Origin: Blepharisma stoltei
Taxonomy: Eukaryota > Ciliophora > Heterotrichea > Heterotrichida > Blepharismidae
Assembly (NCBI GenBank): GCA_914767885.1
Contig: CAJZBQ010000004.1
Coordinates: 468,501 to 532,500, forward strand
DNA length: 64,000 nt
Reading direction: 5' to 3'
Shown here: in pieces, positions 63,999-64,000 of the stretch
How positions within the stretch are numbered: the first letter of the stretch is position 1
Layout: the number at the start of each line of letters is the position of its first letter
The notes under the pieces: model-generated
The model's database searches: none
The model's input: the letters and a program-made list of their open reading frames with translations, nothing else
What the model was told of the DNA's origin: nothing
Program-made: the position numbers and the translations under genes

Positions 63999-64000
63999 CG

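Larger units (their letters stand above)
62384..64000. other. MITE-rich region at the window end
   Basis: Mostly family 1 elements, some nested. Between 63330 and 63508 the minus strand has short coding-like stretches (GFAITLEFKIDHNELKFVKL) without a clear start. No full gene seen. The last 40 nt form an inverted repeat. Confidence 0.5.

Overview
The window looks like germline (micronuclear) DNA of a heterotrich ciliate, most likely Blepharisma. Three observations support this. First, TGA is read as tryptophan inside many conserved genes, while gene ends use TAA or TAG. Second, several genes contain 15-nt GT...AG introns. Third, nearly half of the genes are interrupted by AT-rich or fold-back insertions flanked by TA, and taking each one out leaves a single TA and restores the reading frame. 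All gene models here are my own reconstructions, made by reading TGA as Trp and removing introns and insertions. In almost every split gene the remaining length is an exact multiple of three.

Layout. 1-5.1 kb: SUN-domain protein, ER thioredoxin, Bax-inhibitor-1/TMBIM protein, MFS transporter. 5.1-11.4 kb: telomere-end-binding (TEBP-alpha/POT1-like) protein, an unknown protein, a tiny ORF, 14-3-3, a ubiquitin-like protein. 11.9-19.5 kb: 2-aminoethylphosphonate transaminase, ATG10, VPS52. 19.6-29.6 kb: one giant gene for a P4-ATPase/guanylyl-cyclase fusion, split by nine insertions. 29.8-36.7 kb: TRAPPC9/Trs120 and a four-cyclic-nucleotide-site PKG. 37-42 kb: ArfGAP-like, LSD1-type zinc finger, coiled-coil and twin-CX3C proteins. 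42.2-49.5 kb: HMMR/KIF15-tail-like coiled coil, kinesin-12-like motor, helical-repeat protein. 50.5-57.4 kb: FYVE protein with a CaaX end, kelch-like protein, SLX4-like protein, coiled coil, WDR82, a broken TPR gene. 57.6-62.4 kb: PTEN, a protein sharing the F-x-P motif, a SAM-like protein, a disordered protein. 62.4-64 kb: nested MITEs.

Two kinds of insertion dominate. (1) TA-flanked internal eliminated sequences (IESs), mostly MITEs: family 1 (CCCTCCGTGAGCGAAC ends), family 2 (CCCTTTAAATTGGAAC ends), family 3 (CATCCTTGATCGAACG ends) and a family of about 210-240 bp fold-back elements ending in TATAGC. (2) About fifteen retroposon-like elements of roughly 190-560 bp. They have one conserved end (TAAAATGGC), an opposite end rich in TTAAG-type repeats, and target-site duplications of 9-17 bp. 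Most sit in coding sequence. Removing the element plus one duplication restores the gene, but in about half the cases no usable TA lies at the boundary, so the standard TA-bounded excision rule cannot explain a clean junction. This is the most interesting signal in the window.

Functional links: the cyclase that makes cGMP and the kinase that responds to it lie about 4.4 kb apart. Membrane-traffic factors (VPS52, TRAPPC9, ArfGAP-like, FYVE) and phosphoinositide/autophagy genes (PTEN, ATG10) are scattered between them. I see no operon-like organisation.
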